Of a stretch of 64,000 bases of DNA, positions 25,244 through 34,264 are shown piece by piece; the first letter of the stretch is position 1, and each line of letters starts with the position of its first letter. Origin of the DNA: CAYQLY01 sp964418605 (GTDB taxonomy: Bacteria; Bacteroidota; Bacteroidia; Cytophagales; Cyclobacteriaceae). Location of the stretch: NCBI GenBank assembly GCA_964418605.1, contig CAYQLY010000003.1:124001-188000 (forward strand), in the 5' to 3' direction. Made by a program: the position numbers and the translations under genes. Under the pieces are notes generated by a model. That model had not been told where the DNA came from, ran no database searches, and worked only from the letters and a program-made list of their open reading frames with translations.

Positions 25244-26386
25244 ATGAAATCTATACAGTTAAAAAGCGTATTAACGCTATTCTTATTCTTTCTCTTATTA
25301 GAAAAAAGTTATGGATTATCACAAGGGCCTTTAAGTGGCGTCATAACTAGCAATGCACCCATTCCAGGCTCTACCTCTCCTTGGGGGAATACAAATAATG
25401 TAACATCTTCTGATAATAATCAATCTATAAATACTATTGACTTATCTATTGCAGGCAATTATACCAATTATTTACAAGTAACAGGATTTGGATTTACCAT
25501 TCCTAATAGCTCAGTTATTGAAGGAATTAAAGTAGAGGTAGAGCGTTCCGATCTTAATTCCAAAACCAAAGACTACCGCGTACGCATAGTCAAAAATGGA
25601 ATAATTAAACCTCAAGACAAGTCTGCTAATCAATTTTGGCCAAGTACTGATACATACAAAACCTATGGAGGGGATGATTATTTATGGAATGAAACATGGA
25701 TACCTACTGATATCAATGCTTCTAACTTTGGTTTTGCCATTGCTATTTACAGCCAAGACGGCGGAACTCCGGCTACATTTGGACGAATAGACCATATTCG
25801 TATCACCGTTTATTATTCTGCTCTTTTACCTGTAGAGATTTCTAACTTTGTCAGCTCTATACAAAACAATAAAGCCATCCTTCAATGGACTACAGCGAGT
25901 GAATTAAACAATAATTACTTTATCCTCGAACGCTCCAAAGATGGGATTCAGTTCTATTCCATAGGTGAAGTCAAAGGAGCTGGTAAAAGTAACCAACAAC
26001 GCGACTATTCATTTACAGATGACTACCCACTCATTGGCATAAGCTATTACCGTATAAAACAAGTCGATTACAATGGAGTTTTTAGCTATTCATCAATTCT
26101 AGCACTCAATCATATAGTCAATGAAGATAACCCTTATATAAACATATACCCAGAAAATACGTCAAATTATACATTGGCTCTTCAGATCAGTAATATACAA
26201 AACAATACTCCTGTCGAAATTAAATTAATAGATACGCAAGGAAAAGTATACATAGAAGAAAGTATAACACTTAACAACTCCAATAATCCTATACAACTAT
26301 CTATGCCTTATGCTGCCCCTTCTGGAATATATATAGCACATATAACAAGTTATAAATTTTACTTTATTAAAAAAATAATACTTTAA
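25244..26386 (+). CDS. T9SS-secreted surface protein, copy 1
   Basis: A 380-residue exported protein. Residues 1-25 form a signal peptide. About 26-190 form a beta-rich domain with FGFTIPNSSVIEGI and the IDHIRITVYYSA end. About 195-285 form a fibronectin-like module (LPVEISNFV, then SYYRIKQVDYNG). The last 85 residues are a type A sorting domain (INIYPEN, LIDTQGKV, SGIYIAHI) that sends the protein through the type IX system to the cell surface. It may be anchored to LPS there. Its function is unknown. A close paralogue follows immediately. Confidence 0.85.
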   Translation: MKSIQLKSVLTLFLFFLLLEKSYGLSQGPLSGVITSNAPIPGSTSPWGNTNNVTSSDNNQSINTIDLSIAGNYTNYLQVTGFGFTIPNSSVIEGIKVEVERSDLNSKTKDYRVRIVKNGIIKPQDKSANQFWPSTDTYKTYGGDDYLWNETWIPTDINASNFGFAIAIYSQDGGTPATFGRIDHIRITVYYSALLPVEISNFVSSIQNNKAILQWTTASELNNNYFILERSKDGIQFYSIGEVKGAGKSNQQRDYSFTDDYPLIGISYYRIKQVDYNGVFSYSSILALNHIVNEDNPYINIYPENTSNYTLALQISNIQNNTPVEIKLIDTQGKVYIEESITLNNSNNPIQLSMPYAAPSGIYIAHITSYKFYFIKKIIL

Positions 26387-26498
26387 ATCAGTATAATTAA
26401 AAATATGAAGAGCTAAATTAAGATAAATACAATTTTTAATAAAAACATTATTAAAAAAAATACGTAAAAGTATACGCTAACACCCAAGGCTTATACTT

Positions 26499-27638
26499 AT
26501 GAAATTTATACAGCTAAAAAGCACTTCAACGCTAATTCTGCTTTTAATATTAGGGAAAGGCTATAGCCAATCCCAAGGGCCTTTAAATGGCAGTATATTT
26601 ACCAATATAGCTATTCCAAACTCTACCTCTCCTTGGGGAAATACTGGAAATGCAGCAGTCTCTGATGATAACCGAGCGATCAACACCATTGATTTAGCCA
26701 ATTCTGGTGACTACACTGACTATTTACAAGCTACTGGATTTGGATTTACTATTCCTACAAACTCACTAATTGATGGTATCGAAGTAGAAGTAGAGCGATC
26801 TGACCTTGGTTCTAAAGCAAGAGATTATAGCATACGCATTGTTAAAAATGGAGTAATTAAAAATCAAGATAAAGCTGCCAACCAAGGTTGGCCTAGCAAT
26901 GATACTTACAGAACCTATGGAGGAAATACCGATCTATGGGGAGAAACATGGACACCTGCCGATATCAATGCCTCTAACTTTGGCTTTGCCATTGCAGCCT
27001 ATCGTCAAGGAGGAGGAAATGGTTCTAGTTTTGCACGCATCGATCATATTCGCATCACCGTTTATTATTCCGCTCTTCTACCTGTAGAGATTTCTAACTT
27101 TGTCAACTCTATACAAAATGATAAAGCCATCCTTCAATGGACTACAACGAGCGAATTAAACAATAACTACTTTATCCTCGAACGCTCCAAAGATGGGATT
27201 CAGTTCTATTCCATAGGTGAAGTCAAAGGAGCTGGTAAAAGTAATCAGCAACTTGACTATTTATTTACAGATGAGCATCCGCTCACTGGTATAAGTTATT
27301 ACCGCATCAAACAAGTAGACTATGATGGAAGTTTCAGCTATTCATCAATTCTAGCACTCAACTATATAGCCAATGGAAATAATCCTTACATCAGCCTATA
27401 CCCAGAAAATGAATCAAACCATACACTAACTCTCCAAATGAATAACATACAAAGTAACACTTCTATAGAAATACAACTTATCGATATGCAAGGAAAAATA
27501 TACTTGGATAAAAATATACCATTCAGCGATTCCAATACCCTTATACACCTCTCTCTGCCCTATACTACTCCTTCTGGAATATATATTCTACATGTTAATA
27601 CTTCAACATGCCATTTAGTTAGAAAGCTTATTTATTAA
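26499..27638 (+). CDS. T9SS-secreted surface protein, copy 2
   Basis: A 379-residue tandem paralogue of the preceding gene with the same order: signal peptide (MKFIQLKSTSTLILLLILGK), beta-rich domain, fibronectin-like module and C-terminal sorting domain (ISLYPEN, LIDMQGKI, SGIYILHV). The N-terminal domain and the sorting domain have diverged, while part of the fibronectin-like module is identical at DNA level. The 112 nt between the genes hold no terminator, so they may be co-transcribed. A terminator follows this copy. Confidence 0.85.
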   Translation: MKFIQLKSTSTLILLLILGKGYSQSQGPLNGSIFTNIAIPNSTSPWGNTGNAAVSDDNRAINTIDLANSGDYTDYLQATGFGFTIPTNSLIDGIEVEVERSDLGSKARDYSIRIVKNGVIKNQDKAANQGWPSNDTYRTYGGNTDLWGETWTPADINASNFGFAIAAYRQGGGNGSSFARIDHIRITVYYSALLPVEISNFVNSIQNDKAILQWTTTSELNNNYFILERSKDGIQFYSIGEVKGAGKSNQQLDYLFTDEHPLTGISYYRIKQVDYDGSFSYSSILALNYIANGNNPYISLYPENESNHTLTLQMNNIQSNTSIEIQLIDMQGKIYLDKNIPFSDSNTLIHLSLPYTTPSGIYILHVNTSTCHLVRKLIY

Positions 27639-27664
27639 TTCAGACTGTTCATTAAAGCAATAAA

Positions 27665-27696
27665 AAAGCACTTAATCCTTCAAGATTAAGTGCTTT
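27665..27696. terminator. Bidirectional terminator between the T9SS gene and tRNA-Asn
   Basis: A 13-bp perfect stem, AAAGCACTTAATC / GATTAAGTGCTTT, with a CTTCAA loop is followed by T-rich sequence on both strands. It ends the plus-strand T9SS unit and the minus-strand tRNA. Confidence 0.92.
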
Positions 27697-27703
27697 CTAT
27701 TTG

Positions 27704-27777
27704 CGCGTCTTCCTGGGCTCGAACCAGGGACCCTTTGATTAACAGTCAAATGCTCTAACCGGCTGAGCTAAAGACGC
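27704..27777 (-). tRNA. tRNA-Asn (anticodon GTT)
   Basis: The acceptor stem GCGTCTT / AAGACGC, D-arm GCTCAGCCGGTTAGAGC, anticodon loop around CTGTTAATC and T-arm CCTGGTTCGAGCCCAGG fold properly. The discriminator is G, as in other tRNA-Asn. CCA is not encoded. Confidence 0.95.
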
Positions 27778-27797
27778 GATTGATTAAAAAAGGAGTG

Positions 27798-27829
27798 CAA
27801 ATTTAAAAGGTTATTCGTAATTATACAAA
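27798..27829 (-). promoter_or_regulatory. Promoter of tRNA-Asn
   Basis: Minus-strand TTTG (27826-27829) and TAAATTTG (27798-27805) are exactly 20 nt apart. The box is followed by CACTCC. The architecture is the same as for tRNA-Gln. Confidence 0.85.
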
Positions 27830-27916
27830 TACAGATAAAAGCCTTTTAAAAATAGATGGATTTAATAAAGTCATTTACTTTTTCTGCTATGGTTGGTCAA
27901 AAATTCAATATTAATT

Positions 27917-28003
27917 TTAAAAATAAGCCATTTTGTCTTTTTTAATATATCTATAATTTAAAAAATAAGCCATTTTGTCTTTTTTAATCATTTGGTATAC
28001 TTT
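27917..28003 (+). promoter_or_regulatory. Duplicated promoter region of the hsp20 gene
   Basis: Two near-identical 29-bp direct repeats (about 27918-27946 and 27960-27988), centred on ATAAGCCATTTTGTC, are exactly 42 bp apart. Each contains TTTTG. The second pairs with TATACTTT (27996-28003) after 18 nt, and the first with an AT-rich TAATTTA (27954-27960). Tandem promoters, or two sites for a heat-shock regulator on one DNA face, would explain this. The rest of 27806-28034 shows no gene. Confidence 0.6.
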
Positions 28004-28034
28004 TTACATGTAGATATGAAAAACAATTACTCCT

Positions 28035-28454
28035 ATGACACTCACAAAATATAATGAATGGATGCCAACTTCTTTTTCAGGAATGCTAGACAAATTTTTT
28101 AATGAGTCACTTTCTCATTCGAAGCTACAGCACTTTGTACCCCAAGTTGATGTTGTAGAAACAGACAAACATTATGAAATACATGTCGCCGTTCCAGGAA
28201 TGAAGAAAGAGGATTTTAAAATTAACATCACCGATAATCGCATCACGATTAGTGGTGAAAGGAAATTTAGCGAGGAAAAGAAAGAAAAGAAGTTTCACTC
28301 TATTGAAACCCAATATGGTTCATTCTCACGAACATTCTTCTTACCTGAACATGCTAATAAAGAAGCTGTTGAGGCTAATTACAAAGAAGGTATATTAGAA
28401 ATCATTATTCCTAAAGATGATCGAAAAAAAGAATCCACCATTACTGTGAAATAA
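28035..28454 (+). CDS. Small heat-shock protein, Hsp20 family
   Basis: An ATP-independent holdase of 139 residues. The N-terminal arm is about 40 residues. The alpha-crystallin domain (about 40-130) has VPQVDVVETDKHYEIHVAVP, FKINITDNRITISGERK and the YGSFSRTFFLPE and NYKEGILEIIIPK strands. The end SITVK stands in for the I-x-I tail motif. It is a single gene behind an unusual repeated promoter and ends at a strong terminator. Confidence 0.95.
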   Translation: MTLTKYNEWMPTSFSGMLDKFFNESLSHSKLQHFVPQVDVVETDKHYEIHVAVPGMKKEDFKINITDNRITISGERKFSEEKKEKKFHSIETQYGSFSRTFFLPEHANKEAVEANYKEGILEIIIPKDDRKKESTITVK

Positions 28455-28471
28455 GTTGATGGCATCCAGAT

Positions 28472-28501
28472 AAAAAGAAGTTCTAAATAGAACTTCTTTT
28501 T
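28472..28501. terminator. Terminator between hsp20 and the GlcNAc kinase gene
   Basis: A 13-bp stem, AAAAAGAAGTTCT / AGAACTTCTTTTT, with an AAAT loop. Its right arm overlaps the stop codon of the convergent minus-strand gene, so it can serve hsp20 fully and the kinase gene only within its last codons. Confidence 0.88.
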
Positions 28502-29351
28502 ATTTTTTAATATCTAAACTAGTATGATAGACAACAAGCTCTTCTAATGGGCGTTGAATAAGTTTACCCAGCCTCACATTCTTCGCCATAGCCACTTGTT
28601 CAAGAATATCTTTAAATACATACGCTATAGACCCTGTAAAATGTGTAGGACAAGCTGTATAGTTTGAATATTTACAAATGGTTTTATCAAAAAAAGAAGC
28701 AAATGATTTATAAATTAATTGATAGATGTACTCATCCCGGCTATGTTCTGAAAGAAAGGATGTGAACGATGCTAGATACCGATTAGGGAAAGGTTGATGG
28801 TAAATAGCATCTATAATCTGGGTTCGATCGAGTTGATAGGTCTGTAAGAACTTTTGACGAATAACAGCAGGGAGCTCATGATTCAAAAAATCTTGGATAA
28901 GGAGTTTCCCTAAATGGGCTCCACTCCCTTCATCACCCAATAAAAAACCAAGATTAGGCATCTGCTCAATAATACGCTCACCATCATATAAACAAGAATT
29001 AGACCCTGTACCTAAAATACAAGCAATACCCAAATGCTGACCACATAAACTTCGAGCAGCACCTACTAAATCTTCCATAATATGGATTTCAGCTTGTGGA
29101 AAAGCTTGTTGCAACGCTGAGTAAACTATAAGATTAGCATGAGGTGATGAACAACCCGCTCCATAAAAATGAATAGCATAAACCGGCACAGAAATAGACG
29201 GCAACAGATGATGTAATATATCTTGATAAATACTATCTGTTGTATGAAAACGTGGATTTAATCCCTGAGTAGATACAACCTGAAAATTCTCATTAGAGCG
29301 AATCAAACACCAATCTGTTTTAGTCGACCCACTATCAGCAATAAGTATCAT
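28500..29351 (-). CDS. N-acetylglucosamine kinase / BadF-type ATPase
   Basis: A 283-residue actin-like ATPase of the BadF/BadG/BcrA/BcrD family, the type that phosphorylates N-acetylglucosamine salvaged from cell wall or chitin. MILIADSGSTKTDWCL is the phosphate-1 loop. CILGTGSNSCLY and LGDEGSGAHLGKLLI are phosphate-2 and sugar-site segments, and HFTGSIAYVF is the adenosine motif. Sugar specificity is from family knowledge. It lies 48 nt downstream of typA on the same strand. Confidence 0.88.
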   Translation of the reverse strand: MILIADSGSTKTDWCLIRSNENFQVVSTQGLNPRFHTTDSIYQDILHHLLPSISVPVYAIHFYGAGCSSPHANLIVYSALQQAFPQAEIHIMEDLVGAARSLCGQHLGIACILGTGSNSCLYDGERIIEQMPNLGFLLGDEGSGAHLGKLLIQDFLNHELPAVIRQKFLQTYQLDRTQIIDAIYHQPFPNRYLASFTSFLSEHSRDEYIYQLIYKSFASFFDKTICKYSNYTACPTHFTGSIAYVFKDILEQVAMAKNVRLGKLIQRPLEELVVYHTSLDIKK

Positions 29352-29399
29352 TCCTGAGTAATAATGCTACAATGCTATATCCACACATCTAATGATGTA

Positions 29400-31205
29400 C
29401 TAAGAATTAGATTTAGACATACGGTTACGCTCACCTTCATCTAAATAAATCTTACGCATTCGAATAGACTTAGGAGTCACTTCCACATATTCGTCTTTTT
29501 GAATATACTCCAATGCTTCCTCTAACGAGAATTGTTTTTTAGGAACAATCTTCACATTATCATCTGTTCCGGATGCTCGCATATTCGTTAATTTTTTTCC
29601 TTTCATTACATTTACAACCAAGTCACTTTGACGACTGTGCTCGCCAATAACTTGACCCATATATACTTCATCTCCCGGATCAATGAAAAATATGCCTCGG
29701 TCTTGTAATTTATCAATTGCATACGCTGTAGTTGGTCCTGTTTCCATCGAAATTAAGGAACCGTTGATTCGACCCGGAATAGGTCCTTTAAATGGTTGAT
29801 AGTCTTTAAATCGATGATTCATTACCGCTTCTCCAGCAGTAGCTGTCAATACATTGTTACGAAGCCCAATTAATCCACGTGAAGGAATAGCAAATTCTAA
29901 ATGCTGTAAATCACCTTTAGGTTCCATGATTAATAACTCTCCTTTTCGTTGCGTTACCAACTCAATTACTTTTCCAGCTGTTTCCATAGGCACATCTACT
30001 ACCAATGTTTCGATTGGTTCATTTTTTACACCATCAATATCTTTAAAAAGAACTTGAGGCTGACCTACTTGTAATTCATACCCTTCTCGACGCATGGTTT
30101 CAATCAATACAGACAAATGAAGAATACCCCTTCCATATACTAAAAACTTATCTTCTGAATCTGTCTCTTGTACTCTAAGAGCAAGATTTTTCTCCGTCTC
30201 CTTAAACAAGCGGTCGCGTAAATGCCGTGATGTTACATATTTTCCTTCTTTTCCATAAAACGGTGAATTATTAATGGTGAACAGCATGTTAAGGGTAGGT
30301 TCATCAATCGAAATACGTTTTAATGGTTCAGGATTGTCTATATCGGCTAATGTATCACCAATTTCAAAATCTTCAATTCCTGTAATAGCACATATTTCAC
30401 CTGCCTTCACTTCAGCAACTTTCATTCGTTCTAATCCTTCAAACAATAAAAGTTCTTTTATTTTTACTTTTTTGATGCTTCCATCTGCCTTACATAAAGC
30501 CATGAAAGCACCTTCTTTAATTGTACCTCTGTAGACACGACCAATCGCAATACGGCCTACGAATGTGGAATAATCAAGTGATGTAATTTGAAACTGTGGT
30601 GTTCCATCTATAAATGGCGCTGGTGGAATATTTTCAATAATAGCATCTAATAAGGGGATAATATTATCTGTCTTGTTTTTCCAGTCTGTACTCATCCATC
30701 CATGTTTGGATGAACCGAAGATGGTCACAAAGTTTAATTGATCTTCTGTCGCACCTAAGTTGAACATCAAATCAAATACCTGCTCTTGTACTTCATCCGG
30801 ACGGCAGTTTTCTTTATCTACTTTATTAACAACTAAAATAGGTTTTAAACCTAAATCCAATGCTTTTCCCAACACAAAACGCGTTTGGGGCATAGGACCT
30901 TCAAACGCATCTACTAATAAAAGTACCCCATCTGCCATTTTCAATACACGTTCCACCTCACCACCAAAGTCAGCGTGGCCTGGGGTATCGATGATATTAA
31001 TTTTAAAATCTTTATATCGAACAGACACGTTTTTTGCTACGATGGTAATTCCCCGCTCGCGCTCTAGATCATTATTATCTAATATAAGATCTCCCATTTG
31101 CTGATTTTCACGGAAGATTTTAGACATATGTATAATCTTATCTACTAGCGTCGTTTTTCCATGATCGACGTGGGCAATGATGGCAATATTTCGTATACTT
31201 TGCAT
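29400..31205 (-). CDS. typA: Translational GTPase TypA/BipA
   Basis: This ribosome-associated GTPase assists large-subunit assembly and stress growth. The G1 motif is AHVDHGKTT, G3 DTPGHADFGGEVERV and G4 NKVDKENCRP, followed by the EF-G-like domains II, III and V and the BipA-specific C-terminal domain (RGIFFIDPGDEVYMGQV). Its 601 residues match the family. A TAATTTTG box 21 nt upstream suggests its own promoter with a leader of about 15 nt. Confidence 0.98.
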   Translation of the reverse strand: MQSIRNIAIIAHVDHGKTTLVDKIIHMSKIFRENQQMGDLILDNNDLERERGITIVAKNVSVRYKDFKINIIDTPGHADFGGEVERVLKMADGVLLLVDAFEGPMPQTRFVLGKALDLGLKPILVVNKVDKENCRPDEVQEQVFDLMFNLGATEDQLNFVTIFGSSKHGWMSTDWKNKTDNIIPLLDAIIENIPPAPFIDGTPQFQITSLDYSTFVGRIAIGRVYRGTIKEGAFMALCKADGSIKKVKIKELLLFEGLERMKVAEVKAGEICAITGIEDFEIGDTLADIDNPEPLKRISIDEPTLNMLFTINNSPFYGKEGKYVTSRHLRDRLFKETEKNLALRVQETDSEDKFLVYGRGILHLSVLIETMRREGYELQVGQPQVLFKDIDGVKNEPIETLVVDVPMETAGKVIELVTQRKGELLIMEPKGDLQHLEFAIPSRGLIGLRNNVLTATAGEAVMNHRFKDYQPFKGPIPGRINGSLISMETGPTTAYAIDKLQDRGIFFIDPGDEVYMGQVIGEHSRQSDLVVNVMKGKKLTNMRASGTDDNVKIVPKKQFSLEEALEYIQKDEYVEVTPKSIRMRKIYLDEGERNRMSKSNS

Positions 31206-31225
31206 GAATGGATTAAATGAAGGTG

Positions 31226-31233
31226 CAAAATTA
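31226..31233 (-). promoter_or_regulatory. -7 box of typA
   Basis: Minus-strand TAATTTTG followed by CACC lies 21 nt before the typA start codon. No TTG is found at the -33 position. Confidence 0.55.
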
Positions 31234-31316
31234 CGAATTTTAAAGTGGAAACTGGGAATAAATTAGCAATGAGTTGGAGCAAGAGAATAGTTGAATTAAC
31301 TAAATACCAATCTACA

Positions 31317-32312
31317 TTATAGTAAACTTAGTAACTTTTTAACATCTATATCTAAAGCGCAACGGAAGTGAAGCTCCGGACAGTGTGGTCGTCCATGCAA
31401 ACCACAAGGTCGACAGGATAATTTAGTCCCTATTTCTACTATATGACTTTGATCAGATAATGGACCAAATCCAAATGCAGGAATAGTAGAACAAAAAATA
31501 GCACAGACCGGAGCATTCATGGCCGAAGCGATATGAAGTGGAGCTGAATCATTCACATAGTTCATTTTTGCTCCTTGCATCAAAGCTGCAGACTCCAATA
31601 TGGTGAGCTTGCCTGAAAGATTTTTCACATGAGGATGTTTGGTTGTCTGTTGAATACGATCAGCTAATGCCCTATCAACAGGTGAACCCAAAATATAGAC
31701 GTGAATGGGTGATGGAACAAGATCCAAAAATTCTACCCATTTACTTTCCGGAAATTGCTTGGTAAACCAAACCGAAGCTGGAGCTATACAGATATAAGGC
31801 TGCGATTGATACGTTTTTACTTGGTTTATATCTTGATTTGAAGGATAGAGTTGAGGTTTCAAGCACTTGACATTTGTAAAATATTGGATAAGACTCCTAT
31901 TGCGTTCTACTTCATGTAGATTATCCATTCGGTGTGGATAACGGTACGTAAAAAACCAAGAGAATGGGTTTTTAGAGAACCCTACAGTTTGTTTAGCTCT
32001 TGAAAAAACAGTAAATAACCCCGCGCTGGCAAAACGCTGAATGGTAATAACCAAATCAAATCGTTCGCGGCGAATTTGTTTAATTAATTTCCAGGCATTG
32101 AATAGTTTGTGTTTTCGTTTATTCCATATCCAACATTTCTGAAGAAAGGGATGGTGCTCAAAAACTCCTTCATTACCTTGGCGTAATAAAAAATGAAGCT
32201 CTGCCTGAGGAAAAGCGACATGAAGGGTTTCAAGCAAGGATGTACTTAAGATCACATCGCCCAAAAAAGCAGTTTGAATCAGTAATACCTTCCGAAACTG
32301 ATAATTTTCCAT
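31317..32312 (-). CDS. Family 9 glycosyltransferase, heptosyltransferase-like
   Basis: A 331-residue GT-B enzyme likely adding ADP-heptose to the LPS inner core. The N-terminal FRKVLLIQTAFLGDVILST is the family opening (GDxxxxT). The C-terminal domain has YICIAPASVW (substrate loop), the IYILGS-type strand and NDSAPLHIASAMNAP, which binds the nucleotide. CGLHGRPHCPELHFRC near the end is a cysteine-rich tail common in the family. Acceptor and exact sugar are not visible. Confidence 0.9.
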   Translation of the reverse strand: MENYQFRKVLLIQTAFLGDVILSTSLLETLHVAFPQAELHFLLRQGNEGVFEHHPFLQKCWIWNKRKHKLFNAWKLIKQIRRERFDLVITIQRFASAGLFTVFSRAKQTVGFSKNPFSWFFTYRYPHRMDNLHEVERNRSLIQYFTNVKCLKPQLYPSNQDINQVKTYQSQPYICIAPASVWFTKQFPESKWVEFLDLVPSPIHVYILGSPVDRALADRIQQTTKHPHVKNLSGKLTILESAALMQGAKMNYVNDSAPLHIASAMNAPVCAIFCSTIPAFGFGPLSDQSHIVEIGTKLSCRPCGLHGRPHCPELHFRCALDIDVKKLLSLL

Positions 32313-32370
32313 AAAGCTATTTTCTATATATAATTGTCTGCGTATCTTAGTCTTTTAAAAATATCCGTTT

Positions 32371-32790
32371 ATGACCTATTGGCTCGTTAAGTCTGAACCT
32401 GATGTATATCCTTGGGAACAGCTTGTTAAAGATAAAAAAATTGTATGGGATGGTGTACGAAACTACCAAGCCAGAAATAATTTACAAGCTATGAAAAAAG
32501 GAGATCTTGTATTATTCTATCACAGCAATGAAGACAAGGCTATTATAGGCGTTGCTCGGGTTAGTGAAGAGGCTTATCAGGATCCTACAACAACTGACAA
32601 CCGATGGGTAGCAGTGACATTGAGCTATCATCAACCATTAATAAATACCGTATCATTGGAAGAGATAAAAAAACAGGCTAATTTACGCGAGATGGTATTG
32701 GTCAAGCAAGCCCGGCTGTCTGTTCTACCTGTTACAGCAACAGAATTCAATACAATTCTAAAGTTAAGTCAAACCAAACTCATTATCTAA
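32371..32790 (+). CDS. EVE (PUA-like) domain protein
   Basis: A single-domain PUA-fold protein of 139 residues that may bind modified nucleobases in DNA or RNA. TYWLVKSEPDVYPWEQL and WDGVRNYQARNNL are the diagnostic segments, followed by KGDLVLFYHSN and VGVAR-like strands (IIGVARVSE). The biological role in bacteria is unclear. Its stop codon overlaps the start of the next gene (TAATG), implying coupled translation. Confidence 0.93.
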   Translation: MTYWLVKSEPDVYPWEQLVKDKKIVWDGVRNYQARNNLQAMKKGDLVLFYHSNEDKAIIGVARVSEEAYQDPTTTDNRWVAVTLSYHQPLINTVSLEEIKKQANLREMVLVKQARLSVLPVTATEFNTILKLSQTKLII

Positions 32791-34262
32791 TGCGTCCTTA
32801 TATATTAATTACTTTATTTTTTATTCTATCATCCATACTGACTTACGGTCAAATTCAACAAGTCAAACGTATGACACTAAAGCTCTCAACTGATGAGCCG
32901 CTGCTCATACCCATTAACGAGAAGGGCTTTATTATTTTAAAAGATAATGATGAATCTAAGAAAATGAATACTGAATGGCTATTTACCAGATATGATACTG
33001 CTTTTGAAAAAGTTTGGGAAATAAGCTATAGCCCACCTCATCCATTTACACTCACCACCTATTACCGCACAAACTCTCATATTTATTTACTATATACAAA
33101 AAATCAATATACCCAACGAGATTTTATCATCTTAAAGATTTCTACTGAAACAGGAAACTTAAGCACTACCAAAGATCGTCTCTTAAGCCCTATCGAATTA
33201 AAAAAAATGGAATTGGTTAATGACCATATTTTCTTTGCAGGCGAGATAGAAGGCAACCCCGTTGTCGTTCATTACGATATTAAAGAAAAAAAAGAACACA
33301 TGCTCACGTCATTTTCTCGTCATACAGATGAGTTACTCGACATGCGTACAGATTCTACTCTAAATCTGTGCGTAGTACTTGTACGATTACACCCCATCTA
33401 TCATCAAGCAGCATTAGGTATTAGGATATATACACAAGATGGCCTACTCATCAACCAAGCTATAATCTCCTCTGTTAAACGAAATCTGACATTCGGCCAG
33501 ATTAGCTTAAGTCCAAAAGGTATTTTTGTTATAGGAGGGTATTCACATAAGGCAGGGCTTATTTCCTCTGAAGGATTATTCATCACTAAAATAGAAAGTG
33601 AGCAAAATAATATATCCTATTATCCTTATTCATCATTAAATCATTTTTTCAGCTATCTTTCTCCTAAACGAGTTCAGCGTATAACAAAAAACATACAAAA
33701 CAAGAATAAGAAGGGTAAAAAAATAAAAATGAGTTTTCAAGCAAACATACAACCTCCTTTTATAGCCAATAATCACCTAATTTGTATAGCTGACTTTTTT
33801 TATCCAAAATATACCCAAACATCTGATCCAAGAGGAGGTATAACTGGCGAGACGTTTGAAGGATTAAAATACACACATGCTATCATTTGTGCATTCGATT
33901 TTAATGGGGGTCTCGCTTGGAATAATTGCCTGCCTATTCAAGATGTAACCACATTTAGTCATAAAGACTTCGTGCGAGCGTTAGTTAAGAATGACACAGC
34001 ATGTTTATTATATAATACTGATCATATTCTTAAGATAAAAATCTTGAAAGGGAATGACGTGATTAAAGATAAATACACAGAAGGCATCCAAACATTATCT
34101 TCTCATCAAACCATTGGGAAAGAAGAAATATTAGGTGAAACTGCCGCATGGTATGCTGATTATTTTTTAATATGGGGCACGCAACATATCAATACCTATA
34201 AAGAAGGCAAAACCCAACAACATAGCGTTTTTTATATCAATAAATTAAAGTTTATAAAGTAA
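32790..34262 (+). CDS. Secreted protein of unknown function
   Basis: A 490-residue protein with a signal peptide (about 1-21, ILSSILTYGQ). No named domain is apparent. Repeated patterns of W-L-F-T-R-Y-D and short beta strands, with aromatic residues spaced about 45 apart, hint at a beta-propeller-like repeat fold. A lysine-rich stretch near residue 300 interrupts it. It is translationally coupled to the EVE gene and is followed by rsmA after 2 nt, so it is the middle gene of a three-gene operon whose other members act in the cytoplasm. Confidence 0.8.
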   Translation: MRPYILITLFFILSSILTYGQIQQVKRMTLKLSTDEPLLIPINEKGFIILKDNDESKKMNTEWLFTRYDTAFEKVWEISYSPPHPFTLTTYYRTNSHIYLLYTKNQYTQRDFIILKISTETGNLSTTKDRLLSPIELKKMELVNDHIFFAGEIEGNPVVVHYDIKEKKEHMLTSFSRHTDELLDMRTDSTLNLCVVLVRLHPIYHQAALGIRIYTQDGLLINQAIISSVKRNLTFGQISLSPKGIFVIGGYSHKAGLISSEGLFITKIESEQNNISYYPYSSLNHFFSYLSPKRVQRITKNIQNKNKKGKKIKMSFQANIQPPFIANNHLICIADFFYPKYTQTSDPRGGITGETFEGLKYTHAIICAFDFNGGLAWNNCLPIQDVTTFSHKDFVRALVKNDTACLLYNTDHILKIKILKGNDVIKDKYTEGIQTLSSHQTIGKEEILGETAAWYADYFLIWGTQHINTYKEGKTQQHSVFYINKLKFIK

Positions 34263-34264
34263 TA

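Noticed and set aside
32371..32790. EVE gene as part of an anti-phage defence system
   Set aside because: Although EVE domains can occur in defence genes, the neighbours are an exported protein and rsmA, with no nuclease, helicase or methylase.
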